Part shown: positions 24,250-31,185 of the stretch, in pieces | How the letters are laid out: each line of letters opens with the position of its first letter | How positions within the stretch are numbered: position 1 is the stretch's first letter | Origin: an uncultured Lachnospiraceae bacterium | Lineage (GTDB): Bacteria; Bacillota; Clostridia; Lachnospirales; Lachnospiraceae | Reading direction: 5' to 3' | NCBI GenBank assembly: GCA_947178145.1 | Contig: CAMWXE010000050.1 | Span: 1 to 39,464 of the forward strand | Length of the DNA stretch: 39,464 nt | Program-made: the position numbers and the translations under genes | Notes under the pieces: generated by a model | What the model was told of the DNA's origin: nothing | The model's input: only the letters and a program-made list of their open reading frames with translations | Databases searched by the model: none

Positions 24250-26158
24250 TTCCTTTAACCGACCGCCGTACCTGCCGTTTTACACTGCTCTTTTTCATAT
24301 AATTCAGTCCCTGCTGCAGTTTTTTCTCCAGTTTATTCCAATCCGGCCGCAATATCTCAACCACCGCATAATTATAGTTAAACAAGTCAAGAGGTTCATT
24401 TCTCACACCACTCTTTTTTACCCATACATCCTTTATTACACCCTTAACCTTTTTGGAAATTTTCCGCTCACTTACCAGCCCCTCAAAATACTCGCTGTCG
24501 TAGCCCCGCTCTTCTCCCAGCGGAAAATGACAGTATCCTTCGCCCGGTTCCTTTATCTGAAGACGGTTCATGATATCATCTTTCCCGGAATCTACGCCCA
24601 GAATGTAAATCAGTGTGCGGTCAACTATAACCTTCTTTCCTCCACACTCTTCTGTGATGTCAACAACTGTCTTTTTATGTATCAGTTGCAAACCCGGTTT
24701 GCCTGCATATCCCTTTACCCCATAACATTTCTTTCCTTTGGCTTTCATCTTCTTAACCCATTTATAAGTTTTATTTGTATAGCTGCCACCAGTATCTATG
24801 GCAAAACCAGCAATATTTAATTCTGCACCATTTTCAAAATAAAAAGGCTGGCTTAGATATTCCTCCAGGCGTTCCCATGGTTCATCCATGATTAAATTTC
24901 CTTCAATTTCGGTTTTGTAGATTCCCCATGTTTCATATTCCCTCGCCCACCCGCGTATCTCCACCTCGAATCGATTGCCTTGTACATCAACCGAAGCCGT
25001 CAGAAGCAATACCCCCTCCGGAATGTCTGCTGCATAAATCTCTGCGCGGCTCTCTAGTTTATTCTCATCAACGGCATTCTCAATATAATCGGTCTCATCC
25101 CATACCTCGCCCAACACTGTATTGATAAATACCTTCATGTCCTCTGGATCGTGGAAACGTTCTAATCTTCTTACTGCATCCTTAAAATTCTCAATAATTT
25201 CACTCCAGTCTACAAAAGGACTACACATCTCATTCAAATGAAAAGATCTTATTTTTTTGCGTTCTGGGTGTGCTGCAATCCACTTATGATTACTATCCTT
25301 CCATGCCCTTTCCGGCACTAGGACTCCGCACTCGGCACAAGCCATTGATACTGACTCAAAATCCATTCTTTTAAAACGATACGGCTGCCACGCTCTACAC
25401 TCAGGACATTGCACATTCCATTCCTCCATACTGCCTTTATTGTATTCATCCTCTATCTTGCTCCTGCCTGCAATTGTTGGGGTAGAGGTTTTCACACGCT
25501 TTTTATTCCAGAAGCTCGTAGCTCTCTTTTCCGCCAATTTAATCGGATTTCCTTCCGTTCCTGCAGATTCTGGGAAACGATCCACCTCATCCATCCAGAC
25601 AATCCGTCGTGAGTCAGATGCCAACGAACTTGGTGAATTTGCTCCGCTGATCGCAATGCTCCCCCCAGGATAACTTTTAAGCAGAATCGTATTGTTTGAA
25701 TTTCTCGCCTTCGGATCTGCGACCTTACATGCCAATTGTGGAATATCAGCAATTGCCTGTGCAAACTTTGTCTTTGAAAATTTTTCAGCATCCTTAATCG
25801 TCGGCAGTACCAATATCTGTGTTGCAGGCTCATAGTCAATGTAATATGCTATTCCGCACATAATGATAGTTGTCTTGCCTACCTGTGCCGAACTCATAAT
25901 TGCAACATCTGTAACTTCTGGATCCGTGATCGCATCCATAATTGCCTTCTGATATGGTATTGATTCAGAAGAGAAACGCCCCTCCTCGTTGGATCCTTTT
26001 GGCAGTACCATGTATCGGTCTGCCCATTCGCTGATCGACATTTCCTCCTTTGGTCTCAGTTTATCCGCCAGACGACATATAAACTGCAGTGTATGCCAGC
26101 TTACATTTTTATTATTCTGATAACGTTTCACCATTATCATCGTCATCATCAACTCCAA
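24239..26158 (-). CDS. Terminase large subunit, lambda gpA family
   Basis: A 639-aa packaging motor and nuclease (lambda gpA 641). Walker A SSAQVGKT near 89-96, Walker B IVWMDEVD near 190, a four-cysteine zinc site (CPEC, CAEC) near 255-280, and the nuclease region with AIDTGGSYTNKTYKWVK and the CYGVKGYAGKP segment are visible. The gene overlaps the small subunit by 47 bases; a cluster of ATGs at the start leaves a few codons uncertain. This family generates cohesive ends, implying a cos site. Confidence 0.95.
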   Translation of the reverse strand: MELMMTMIMVKRYQNNKNVSWHTLQFICRLADKLRPKEEMSISEWADRYMVLPKGSNEEGRFSSESIPYQKAIMDAITDPEVTDVAIMSSAQVGKTTIIMCGIAYYIDYEPATQILVLPTIKDAEKFSKTKFAQAIADIPQLACKVADPKARNSNNTILLKSYPGGSIAISGANSPSSLASDSRRIVWMDEVDRFPESAGTEGNPIKLAEKRATSFWNKKRVKTSTPTIAGRSKIEDEYNKGSMEEWNVQCPECRAWQPYRFKRMDFESVSMACAECGVLVPERAWKDSNHKWIAAHPERKKIRSFHLNEMCSPFVDWSEIIENFKDAVRRLERFHDPEDMKVFINTVLGEVWDETDYIENAVDENKLESRAEIYAADIPEGVLLLTASVDVQGNRFEVEIRGWAREYETWGIYKTEIEGNLIMDEPWERLEEYLSQPFYFENGAELNIAGFAIDTGGSYTNKTYKWVKKMKAKGKKCYGVKGYAGKPGLQLIHKKTVVDITEECGGKKVIVDRTLIYILGVDSGKDDIMNRLQIKEPGEGYCHFPLGEERGYDSEYFEGLVSERKISKKVKGVIKDVWVKKSGVRNEPLDLFNYNYAVVEILRPDWNKLEKKLQQGLNYMKKSSVKRQVRRSVKGIEV

Positions 26159-26717
26159 GTGAATTAATTGCCTCGCCGGGTATTTCTATATGCTCATCAG
26201 AATAAAAATCCGCTGGATTGTAACTTGCCAATTCAACAAGAGCAATATCAATTTCTTTTTTCAAAACACGCTGAATATCTGCCCGGTTCTTCCCTTCCAG
26301 TTTTCTTGCCAGTTTTGATGGCATTGCAGTCATTTTTGACTTAAATTTCTCGAACATATCTGTCATTACTGCCTCAACGTCCTCAGCCTTATGAACCTGT
26401 CCTTTGATCAGCTGCAGTTTTATCTCTGTAATCTGCTTTTTTAAACGTTCATGTTGCGCCTTTTCCACATCAATATCAATAGCATCCTCTGCATCTTCAG
26501 TATTAGCACCGCCTTTTCCGGCATTTGAAACTTTTAACGCAGTAATGTAACTCTTTGCCGAATTCCAGAATAAATATTTACCATGTGAATCACGTTTGAT
26601 AATACCCTTGTCAGCCATATCTCTGACCGTGCGCGACTTCACGCCAAATAAGGCTTCCAGCACTTTTGAACTTACCAATAATTCCTCAAAATCTTCTATA
26701 TTTCTCTGCACACTCAT
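26112..26717 (-). CDS. Terminase small subunit, Nu1-like
   Basis: About 201 aa from ATG 26717 (a GTG at 26711 has better spacing from the GGGGGG just before; an upstream TTG extension is less likely). Residues ~10-50 are a winged-helix DNA-binding domain (LEALFGVKSRTVRDMADKGI), followed by a coiled coil (EKAQHERLKKQITEIKLQLI) and a C-terminal part ending in an acidic stretch. Nu1 binds cos and recruits gpA, encoded immediately downstream. The acidic end overlaps the large subunit start. Confidence 0.88.
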   Translation of the reverse strand: MSVQRNIEDFEELLVSSKVLEALFGVKSRTVRDMADKGIIKRDSHGKYLFWNSAKSYITALKVSNAGKGGANTEDAEDAIDIDVEKAQHERLKKQITEIKLQLIKGQVHKAEDVEAVMTDMFEKFKSKMTAMPSKLARKLEGKNRADIQRVLKKEIDIALVELASYNPADFYSDEHIEIPGEAINSLGVDDDDDNGETLSE

Positions 26718-26765
26718 CCCCCCAAATTCGGCAATGTCCAAAAAAAATTGTTTTTGGCTAACCAA

Positions 26766-26838
26766 GCCTTGGGCTCACCGACCCGCAACGCCTTTCGGGG
26801 CGGTTCAGAGGACCCATTTGTTTCCGAACATAAATACG
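26766..26838. other. Candidate cos/packaging region
   Basis: A GC-rich island just upstream of the Nu1-like gene in otherwise AT-rich intergenic DNA, with short dyads such as CGCC-TTTCGG-GGCG. Nu1/gpA terminases cut cos next to their own genes, so this is where cos is expected. The exact nick sites cannot be read from sequence. Confidence 0.4.
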
Positions 26839-26874
26839 AAAGAAGCACTATGACTGCTGTCATAATGCTTCTTT
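26839..26874. terminator. 16-bp hairpin ahead of the packaging genes
   Basis: Arms AAAGAAGCACTATGAC and GTCATAATGCTTCTTT pair over 16 bp with one wobble around TGCT. The following U-tract is weak on both strands, so it may be an attenuator or antitermination target rather than a strong terminator. It lies between the candidate late promoter and terminase. Confidence 0.55.
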
Positions 26875-26913
26875 TGCGAATGTCTTTCTTGTATGACACT
26901 TTGACTTGATACC

Positions 26914-26942
26914 ATATTAGCACATTTAAAATGGGAAATGTG
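26914..26942 (-). promoter_or_regulatory. Candidate late promoter with dyad activator site
   Basis: On the minus strand, CACATTT-N8-AAATGTG (26921-26942) is followed after one base by TAATAT (26914-26919), a -10-like hexamer. The dyad replaces a recognisable -35 box, the pattern expected of an activator-dependent promoter. It lies directly after the RinA/ArpU-like gene and before terminase. Confidence 0.45.
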
Positions 26943-26948
26943 GGAAAG

Positions 26949-27383
26949 TTACTCTGATTTACTATTCTTGATATATCTGGCGATCATTTTCTCTACTGTA
27001 GTCCGATCACAGTGCATGATATCGCCTATCCTTTCCCATGTGAGTCCTTCAATGTAACGAAACTGCATAATGCGCCTGATCCGGCTTTCCTCAATACCAT
27101 TTATGTAACACAGAAGTCTTCTTTCTTCTTCTGCTGCCTTCCTTTTTCTTTCATCAAGCAATATTCTCTTCTCGTACAAGCGCCTAGATCTCTTATCGGC
27201 GAGTATAGGATCATAACCATGGACAGTTGTCTTACTTTGCGTATAAGGAAAATTTTGTCTTGACGCATTTACTTTAACTGGCGCACCACCTATATCCATC
27301 TGTTCTATCTTCAATATACTTTGTTCAAGTTCCTCAATCTCCTTTTGCAAATCAATAAGCTGTTCAAGCTCTTTTTTTGTCAC
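26949..27383 (-). CDS. RinA/ArpU-like late transcription activator
   Basis: A 144-aa protein. Residues 1-35 form a coiled coil (LEQLIDLQKEIEELEQSILK), the middle is basic (YEKRILLDERKRKAAEEERR), and residues ~105-140 form a sigma-region-4-like helix-turn-helix (FRYIEGLTWERIGDIMHCDR, TTVEKMIARYI). This is the layout of small phage activators that turn on packaging and late genes; RinA and ArpU proteins lie just before terminase as here. Confidence 0.8.
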   Translation of the reverse strand: MTKKELEQLIDLQKEIEELEQSILKIEQMDIGGAPVKVNASRQNFPYTQSKTTVHGYDPILADKRSRRLYEKRILLDERKRKAAEEERRLLCYINGIEESRIRRIMQFRYIEGLTWERIGDIMHCDRTTVEKMIARYIKNSKSE

Positions 27384-27405
27384 ACGGATCTCCCCTTTCA
27401 GCTGA

Positions 27406-28035
27406 TTATACTGCCTCTACGAAATTATGAAATATCTGCTCTACGTACCTATCTCCCTTGTACGTATAATGACGATCTGTTACATTTCTAGGTGCATGTC
27501 CAAGATATTCTCCGGACGCATCCACGCTACCACCACGTTTACATATGTTAGTCGCAGTTGTTTTTCGGAACAAATGTGGATAAATTCTTCTATCCATACC
27601 TGCTCTGGATGCGATGTCTTTTATGCTTGCATATACCCCATCCGCATCAAGAGACTTTGTTTTATCCCCACGCAGATGAGTAAACAGTGGTTCCCTGCTC
27701 CCCTCTGACACCCCTCTATCTCTTAGATATTCCTGAATATAATGCATTGAAACATTATCAAGAAAAACAGTCCTGTACTTTTGTGTCTTCTCTCCAAAAA
27801 TTACCAATCTCCCACTTCGGAAATCTATATCACTTATTTTCACAGCCGGCACTTCCCCGCGCCGCATAGCTGTCGACCTCATAAATTCTATCAACGCGCG
27901 ATCCCTTTTATACTTACATCCCAATTTGAGCTTTTCGACATCAGTAGCCTCCATATGGTCAATTGGTTTTTCTATGACTTGATATGGGTCTACCCCATCA
28001 CATGGATTTTCATTGATCAGCTTCTCCTTTCGCAT
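27406..28035 (-). CDS. Tyrosine recombinase, catalytic part (frame-shifted from its N-terminal part)
   Basis: A 209-aa frame with the whole catalytic domain: Arg in AMRRGEVPAVKI, HLFRKTTAT (H-x-x-R), LGHAPRNV and the nucleophile Tyr in VTDRHYTY. The family performs site-specific strand exchange (integration, excision, dimer resolution). Its ATG lies inside the upstream frame with no ribosome site, and the residues before it (FFTWMRKEKLINENP) continue naturally from the N-terminal part if one T is removed from the T7 run at 28042-28048. It is therefore probably half of one gene. Confidence 0.85.
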   Translation of the reverse strand: MRKEKLINENPCDGVDPYQVIEKPIDHMEATDVEKLKLGCKYKRDRALIEFMRSTAMRRGEVPAVKISDIDFRSGRLVIFGEKTQKYRTVFLDNVSMHYIQEYLRDRGVSEGSREPLFTHLRGDKTKSLDADGVYASIKDIASRAGMDRRIYPHLFRKTTATNICKRGGSVDASGEYLGHAPRNVTDRHYTYKGDRYVEQIFHNFVEAV

Positions 28036-28423
28036 CCATGTAAAAAAATGCCGATAAATTACGACGCAGATTGTTCAGTGACACATTCGTGTTACTTGGT
28101 TTCTTTTGCATAAGATAATACTCTATGTCTGATTCAGTTACCTTATTCAATGGTTTGTTTATGAGAGCTATAAATTCGTTTATTGTACTTTTATAAAACT
28201 CTACCGTCATCGGACTTAACTTGGGAGCTTTTTTGACGTCAAACAGATTTAACACATACTGATTGGTATCATCTAGGGTTGCTGGAAGTGTCGTTATCTC
28301 CATCATCTCCACATTTTGTATTGCTTTAACAATAACTGCATCCAGAATCGCCATAGTACATGCATCCAGATGTATCTGCATTCCAACAAGTATATCATTT
28401 CTTACTTTTTCTTTCATGTTCAT
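28010..28423 (-). CDS. Tyrosine recombinase, N-terminal core-binding part
   Basis: A 137-aa frame starting with GGAGG at eight bases. Residues ~60-130 are a SAM-like core-binding domain (SPMTVEFYKSTINEFIALIN, NLRRNLSAFF). After LSAFFY the frame leaves the recombinase sequence and stops with MDAKGEADQ. The missing base lies in the seven-T run; a six-T run would read FFTWMRKEK straight into the catalytic part, giving a ~335-aa protein. As read, it makes a short DNA-binding fragment, a pseudogene, a slippage-expressed gene, or reflects an assembly error. Confidence 0.8.
   Translation of the reverse strand: MNMKEKVRNDILVGMQIHLDACTMAILDAVIVKAIQNVEMMEITTLPATLDDTNQYVLNLFDVKKAPKLSPMTVEFYKSTINEFIALINKPLNKVTESDIEYYLMQKKPSNTNVSLNNLRRNLSAFFYMDAKGEADQ
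28042..28048 (-). repeat. T7 homopolymer at the recombinase frame break
   Basis: Seven T on the minus strand, in GCA TTT TTT TAC. Loss of one T restores TTT TTT ACA TGG and the catalytic frame. The change needed is +1 relative to ribosomes, so classical -1 slippage on TTTTTTT would not fix it. Confidence 0.85.
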
Positions 28424-28461
28424 GCATTTTTCCTCCTGTCGTTAGTAAAAAATTGGTACTT

Positions 28462-28498
28462 GTCTAAGGTTCGTTTTAATGTTATACTTCCCTTAGAC
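28462..28498. promoter_or_regulatory. Inverted repeat upstream of the recombinase
   Basis: GTCTAAGG (28462-28469) and CCTTAGAC (28491-28498) form a perfect 8-bp inverted repeat with a 21-base spacer; the minus-strand spacer contains TATAAC, a -10-like box, with TTATCA 18 bases upstream. An operator over the recombinase promoter, or recombinase arm sites, would look like this. Confidence 0.45.
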
Positions 28499-28506
28499 AC
28501 TATATG

Positions 28507-28552
28507 ATAAGTGGTAGATAACTTTGGTCGGTTGATACCACTTATTTTTTTT
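28507..28552 (+). terminator. Plus-strand terminator upstream of the recombinase
   Basis: ATAAGTGGTA and TACCACTTAT (28507-28516, 28536-28545) form a perfect 10-bp stem, followed on the plus strand by eight T. It faces against the direction of all nearby genes, so it would block antisense transcription or act in another genome configuration. Confidence 0.7.
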
Positions 28553-28553
28553 A

Positions 28554-28567
28554 ATTGCGATGTCGCA
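28554..28567. repeat. 14-bp near-palindromic motif, copy B
   Basis: ATTGCGATGTCGCA on the plus strand immediately after the T-run of the preceding terminator, the same arrangement as copy A at 2587-2600 on the other strand. The two copies are inverted relative to each other and enclose the entire late region plus the recombinase. Confidence 0.35.
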
Positions 28568-28576
28568 CTGCTGCCA

Positions 28577-28747
28577 TTAATAAACTATATACTCCCTGAC
28601 CAGATCCAAAGGAATATGTCTGCTCCCACTCTCCACTCCAAACCTGACATACGTACATAAGCATCCGTCTCTGATATAATAGTCATCAACATAAACCTGT
28701 TCCTCCGTCCCGTCTCGGTATATAATTTTTATCTTTTTACCTGCCAC
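28577..28747 (-). CDS. Small early protein, unknown
   Basis: A 56-aa protein from GTG 28747 with GGAGG at good spacing: VAGKKIKIIYRDGTEEQVYV, DDYYIRDGCLCTYVRFGVES, then a helix ending REYIVY. The strand-turn-strand pattern with a DG turn resembles small phage accessory domains. No family recognised. Confidence 0.6.
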   Translation of the reverse strand: MAGKKIKIIYRDGTEEQVYVDDYYIRDGCLCTYVRFGVESGSRHIPLDLVREYIVY

Positions 28748-28862
28748 GCTTCTTTCCTCCCTAAAAGTCTTTTCTTGTTATTCCCTAATCATTTTCTTAA
28801 AATCTTTTATTAGGTCTACAGGTATATCCTCACTCAATCTGCAAATGCTTTCTGCCTGTCAG

Positions 28863-29126
28863 TCACCTAAACTCCGCGCACTTTCCATCATCCCATTTGT
28901 AAGACCAACCAGAAGAACATGATAATGGTTGACTATCTCCGTATTGCCCAGAGTTATAATTCTTATGAGATGCGTCCATTCTTACACCAGAAATAAGTTT
29001 GGTTTTCTTAATTTTTCTATAATCCAACCTATCACGCAATTTGTGTTCTACTATCATACGTGCCATTGATTCGCTATCCGTGTCTATGTTAAATTCAGTT
29101 CCATCTTTCAATGTTACAATTACCAT
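28863..29126 (-). CDS. Small early protein, unknown
   Basis: An 87-aa protein with an AGGGA site. Residues 1-45 form a small alpha/beta domain (MVIVTLKDGTEFNIDTDSES, then MARMIVEHKLRDRLDYR); the second half is Gly/Ser/Tyr-rich and irregular (SHKNYNSGQYGDSQPLSCSS). It begins 40 bases after the end of the structured RNA. The 115 bases beyond its stop hold only a short start-less frame ending IKDFKKMIRE. Confidence 0.6.
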   Translation of the reverse strand: MVIVTLKDGTEFNIDTDSESMARMIVEHKLRDRLDYRKIKKTKLISGVRMDASHKNYNSGQYGDSQPLSCSSGWSYKWDDGKCAEFR

Positions 29127-29166
29127 ATATTTCCCTATCCTTTCCCCGTCATTCGCTCAAAATAAT

Positions 29167-29371
29167 TTATTGGGTATGGATTTGCACCATACATAGTCTG
29201 GAGTTTTGGTAGTATTATTGCTCTTGATTCCTACCCATGCCATGCACCCGAAGGCTAGTTACTCAGTAACTGGCTGACCCAGCAATATTTTACGAGCCAC
29301 GCAAACTTATATACTCAACCAAACCTATAAGTAAGCCTCACTTTAGCGTCTACCTATTCCGCCACCGATAA
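29167..29371 (-). ncRNA. Structured RNA with tRNA-like ends, ~205 nt
   Basis: A gene-free stretch whose minus strand folds like a tRNA with a very large insert. The 5' TTATCGG pairs 6 of 7 with the 3' CCAATAA. Next comes a leucine-tRNA-like D arm (GCGGAATAGGTAGACGC). The 3' side has a T arm, GTATGG-TGCAAAT-CCATAC. AAGT-GAGGCTT-ACTT could be an anticodon arm but lacks U33. Inside: ACTTATA/TATAAGT, GCCAGTTAC/GTAACTAGC and TATTGCT/AGCAATA helices, and a TTTGGT loop complementary to ACCAAA (possible pseudoknot). No CCA is encoded. It lies in a minus-strand early transcript. A known family may apply but I do not recognise one. Confidence 0.5.
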
Positions 29372-29374
29372 TAT

Positions 29375-29593
29375 TTATTCCTTGCTCATTTCTTTCAATG
29401 CGGCTTCGGCTGCTTCTTTGGTGAGGAAAACGGTTTTCCCAATCTCCCCTGACTCCATGATGTGTACAAGATTTGTCAGTGTCTTTATGCGATGCTCGTA
29501 TATTTCCGTTCTATCATCAACTGTATAAAATCTGTATAGAGTATCACCAACCGCACAAGGCAGTTTAATCAGTTTCCCCTGTTCTTCTAAATT
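29375..29593 (-). pseudogene. Remnant of a small phage protein lacking a start codon
   Basis: Open from just after a TGA at 29594 to TAA at 29375: NLEEQGKLIKLPCAVGDTLY, and ending KTVFLTKEAAEAALKEMSKE. This is the C-terminal part of a common small phage protein that usually begins with ~40 more residues ending KLAEYEDLEEQG. Here no ATG, GTG or TTG is available before the conserved core; an ATT at 29569 after AGGGG is the only position with a ribosome site. Either an unusual start is used or the gene is truncated. Confidence 0.6.
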
Positions 29594-29606
29594 TCAGTTT
29601 AGCTTG

Positions 29607-29753
29607 CTACTTCTTGAGCTTTTTGCACAGCCCCAACGCTCCTGGTGCCATCCTTGGCAACCTCTGATACTTATCCTTATAAGGGCACGTATCTTTCAGT
29701 TCGCATTTCCAGCATTCACATTTTTGATCTTTGTTTTCATATTTCTCAGTCAT
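29607..29753 (-). CDS. 48-aa cysteine-rich protein
   Basis: ATG 29753 with AGGAG at seven bases. The product (MTEKYENKDQKCECWKCELK, DTCPYKDKYQRLPRMAPGAL) has four cysteines in a C-x-C-x2-C-x5-C cluster, suggesting a small metal-binding knuckle, and a fifth near the lysine-rich end. Unknown function. Confidence 0.7.
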   Translation of the reverse strand: MTEKYENKDQKCECWKCELKDTCPYKDKYQRLPRMAPGALGLCKKLKK

Positions 29754-29765
29754 ACGTTTTCTCCT

Positions 29766-29797
29766 AAATCCTTATTTTCTCGATTATTCGAGTCAAA
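29766..29797. repeat. Intergenic linker repeat with hairpin, copy 1
   Basis: AAATCCTTATTT followed by the 20-mer TCTCGATTATTCGAGTCAAA, which contains the hairpin CTCGA-TTAT-TCGAG. The same 20-mer recurs at 31790-31809 and the 12-mer at three other gene junctions. On the minus strand the 12-mer reads AAATAAGGATTT and lies just ahead of the ribosome site. Confidence 0.8.
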
Positions 29798-30013
29798 TCA
29801 TAATTCCTTACTTATATTTCTTATCCTGTCAAGAACATAATCACAGTTACTCCATATTATCCAACTACAATCTCCATCTTTTTCCGCATTCATTACCCTC
29901 GTGATTATTTCCATATATGTATCAGATAACCGTTCTGCAATGCTGTCCCACTTATTGGATTTTATCCATCTTGTAAAACGGGGCTTGTAATAGTTCACTT
30001 CTTCATTTTCCAT
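29798..30013 (-). CDS. 71-aa protein, unknown
   Basis: MENEEVNYYKPRFTRWIKSN, with SIAERLSDTYMEIITRVMN and a Trp/Asp region (DCSWIIWSNCDYVLDRIRN): a mostly helical acidic protein. It lies between two linker repeats, so it looks like an exchangeable early-region cassette. No family recognised. Confidence 0.6.
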   Translation of the reverse strand: MENEEVNYYKPRFTRWIKSNKWDSIAERLSDTYMEIITRVMNAEKDGDCSWIIWSNCDYVLDRIRNISKEL

Positions 30014-30032
30014 ACTCTAGCTTACACACTCC

Positions 30033-30044
30033 AAATCCTTATTT
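30033..30044. repeat. Intergenic linker repeat (12-mer)
   Basis: AAATCCTTATTT overlapping the methylase stop codon and preceding the 71-aa gene; on the minus strand TAA ATAAGGATTTGGAG. Confidence 0.75.
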
Positions 30045-30849
30045 AACTAATATCCTCAATCGACATCTGCTTGTTAGGTGGGTCATAATTCATCCAGATA
30101 ATTTCTTTCTTTTTAGACATTACCTGTGTATATGAATCCTTTTCAAATTTATTCCAACCTGCAAGCATGGAATTGTATAGTCCTGAATCGTAACCGCTTA
30201 TTACTACATATCCCTTATGTCTTAGCAGAATATCTAATAACTCCTCATGTGCTTCTATGTCCATCTCGCATCTATACTGTTTTCCATGCCGGGTTTCAAG
30301 CATGTATGGCGGATCACAGTAAATTAATACTTTTTTGTAATCAAACCGCTTTATAAGTTCTACGGCTGGTCTGTTCTCAATCTGTACACCCCTAAGACGC
30401 TCTGCTGCCTTAATGATTTTGTCTGGAAGATTACACCAATCCTGTGATGCATATGAACGCTCCCGTCCCTGCACATCATTCTTCCAACCAACTCTTTCCC
30501 CATTTGTACGGAATCCATGCCCCATGTTCAAACGTATACAAAAATTTATAGCCTTTCCTAAGCTGTCTTCTGGTACCGTAGAAAAAGCATTATCATAGAC
30601 CTGTCTGGCGTATGGAGTATAGTATATCTCATGTGCCAGACGTTCAGGAGCTTTTCTAATCCACTCAAACAAATTGACCACATTTCCATCAAGATCATTA
30701 ACAGTCTCAATATGCGAACGGGACTTATTAAACAGAATTGCTCCACTTCCGAAAAATGGCTCCAAGTAACTATGGTGATTCGGAAAAAAATTTATTATCC
30801 AGTCTGCCAGTGACCATTTACTCCCGGGATACTTTACTATTGCTTTCAT
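30043..30849 (-). CDS. DNA adenine N6-methyltransferase, D12 class (Dam-like)
   Basis: A 268-aa methylase. The N-terminus KYPGSKWSLADWI and LEPFFGSGAILFN (residues 29-41) bind S-adenosylmethionine; YCDPPYM near 175 is the catalytic DPPY motif; the NMGHGFRTNGERVGW region is typical of the class. It transfers methyl to adenine in a short DNA site, perhaps GATC-like, which is not determined here. No partner restriction enzyme is nearby, so a protective or regulatory role is likely. It is flanked by linker repeats. Confidence 0.9.
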   Translation of the reverse strand: MKAIVKYPGSKWSLADWIINFFPNHHSYLEPFFGSGAILFNKSRSHIETVNDLDGNVVNLFEWIRKAPERLAHEIYYTPYARQVYDNAFSTVPEDSLGKAINFCIRLNMGHGFRTNGERVGWKNDVQGRERSYASQDWCNLPDKIIKAAERLRGVQIENRPAVELIKRFDYKKVLIYCDPPYMLETRHGKQYRCEMDIEAHEELLDILLRHKGYVVISGYDSGLYNSMLAGWNKFEKDSYTQVMSKKKEIIWMNYDPPNKQMSIEDIS

Positions 30850-30860
30850 TGAGTCTCCTT

Positions 30861-30872
30861 AAATCCTTATTT
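30861..30872. repeat. Intergenic linker repeat (12-mer)
   Basis: AAATCCTTATTT overlapping the stop of the zinc-knuckle gene and preceding the methylase; on the minus strand TAA ATAAGGATTTAAGGAG. Confidence 0.75.
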
Positions 30873-31185
30873 ACGCATTTGTCCGCCTCTCCCAGCCTGC
30901 ATACTCCGCTACGCTGTGATAATTTGTATTTGACGATGCCTTGTCCCACCGTGGATGTCTCCAATACTTCTTTTCGCACTGCGCAGCGCAAAAACGTGTT
31001 CTTTTATCCTTTCCGCCTTCTTCCGTCACAACTGTTCTCCCACATTGCGCACAGGAAAATATAATTGATGGATATTTCATTTTTTCGTGGTTCTTACGCC
31101 AGTACGTTCCTCCACACCTGCGTGAGCAGTATATCTGATTAACTGCCCGCGGCGTAAATTCTTCTGCGCACTCAAGACATTTCAT
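30871..31185 (-). CDS. Double zinc-knuckle protein
   Basis: 104 aa from ATG 31185 with AGGAGG at eight bases (an in-frame GTG at 31194 overlaps that site). Two Cys4-like knuckles are visible: C-x2-C ... C-x3-C (MKCLECAEEFTPRAVNQIYC, SRRC) and C-x2-C ... C-x3-C (FSCAQCGRTVVTEEGGKDK, FCAAQC). It probably binds nucleic acid or acts as a structural adaptor. It overlaps the preceding gene by 14 bases. Confidence 0.7.
   Translation of the reverse strand: MKCLECAEEFTPRAVNQIYCSRRCGGTYWRKNHEKMKYPSIIFSCAQCGRTVVTEEGGKDKRTRFCAAQCEKKYWRHPRWDKASSNTNYHSVAEYAGWERRTNA

Noticed and set aside
26714..26923. 69-codon minus-strand frame running through the hairpin and GC-rich island
   Set aside because: It has no ribosome site, crosses the late promoter, hairpin and candidate cos, and overlaps the terminase start; the DNA is better explained as control sequence.
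28042..28048. Programmed -1 ribosomal frameshift in the recombinase
   Set aside because: TTTTTTT is slippery, but the catalytic frame is +1 (or -2), so a -1 shift does not join the two parts.
29167..29371. Ordinary tRNA-Leu or tmRNA
   Set aside because: The anticodon loop lacks U33, the variable part is over 100 bases, no CCA is encoded, and tmRNA tag and pairing features are absent.
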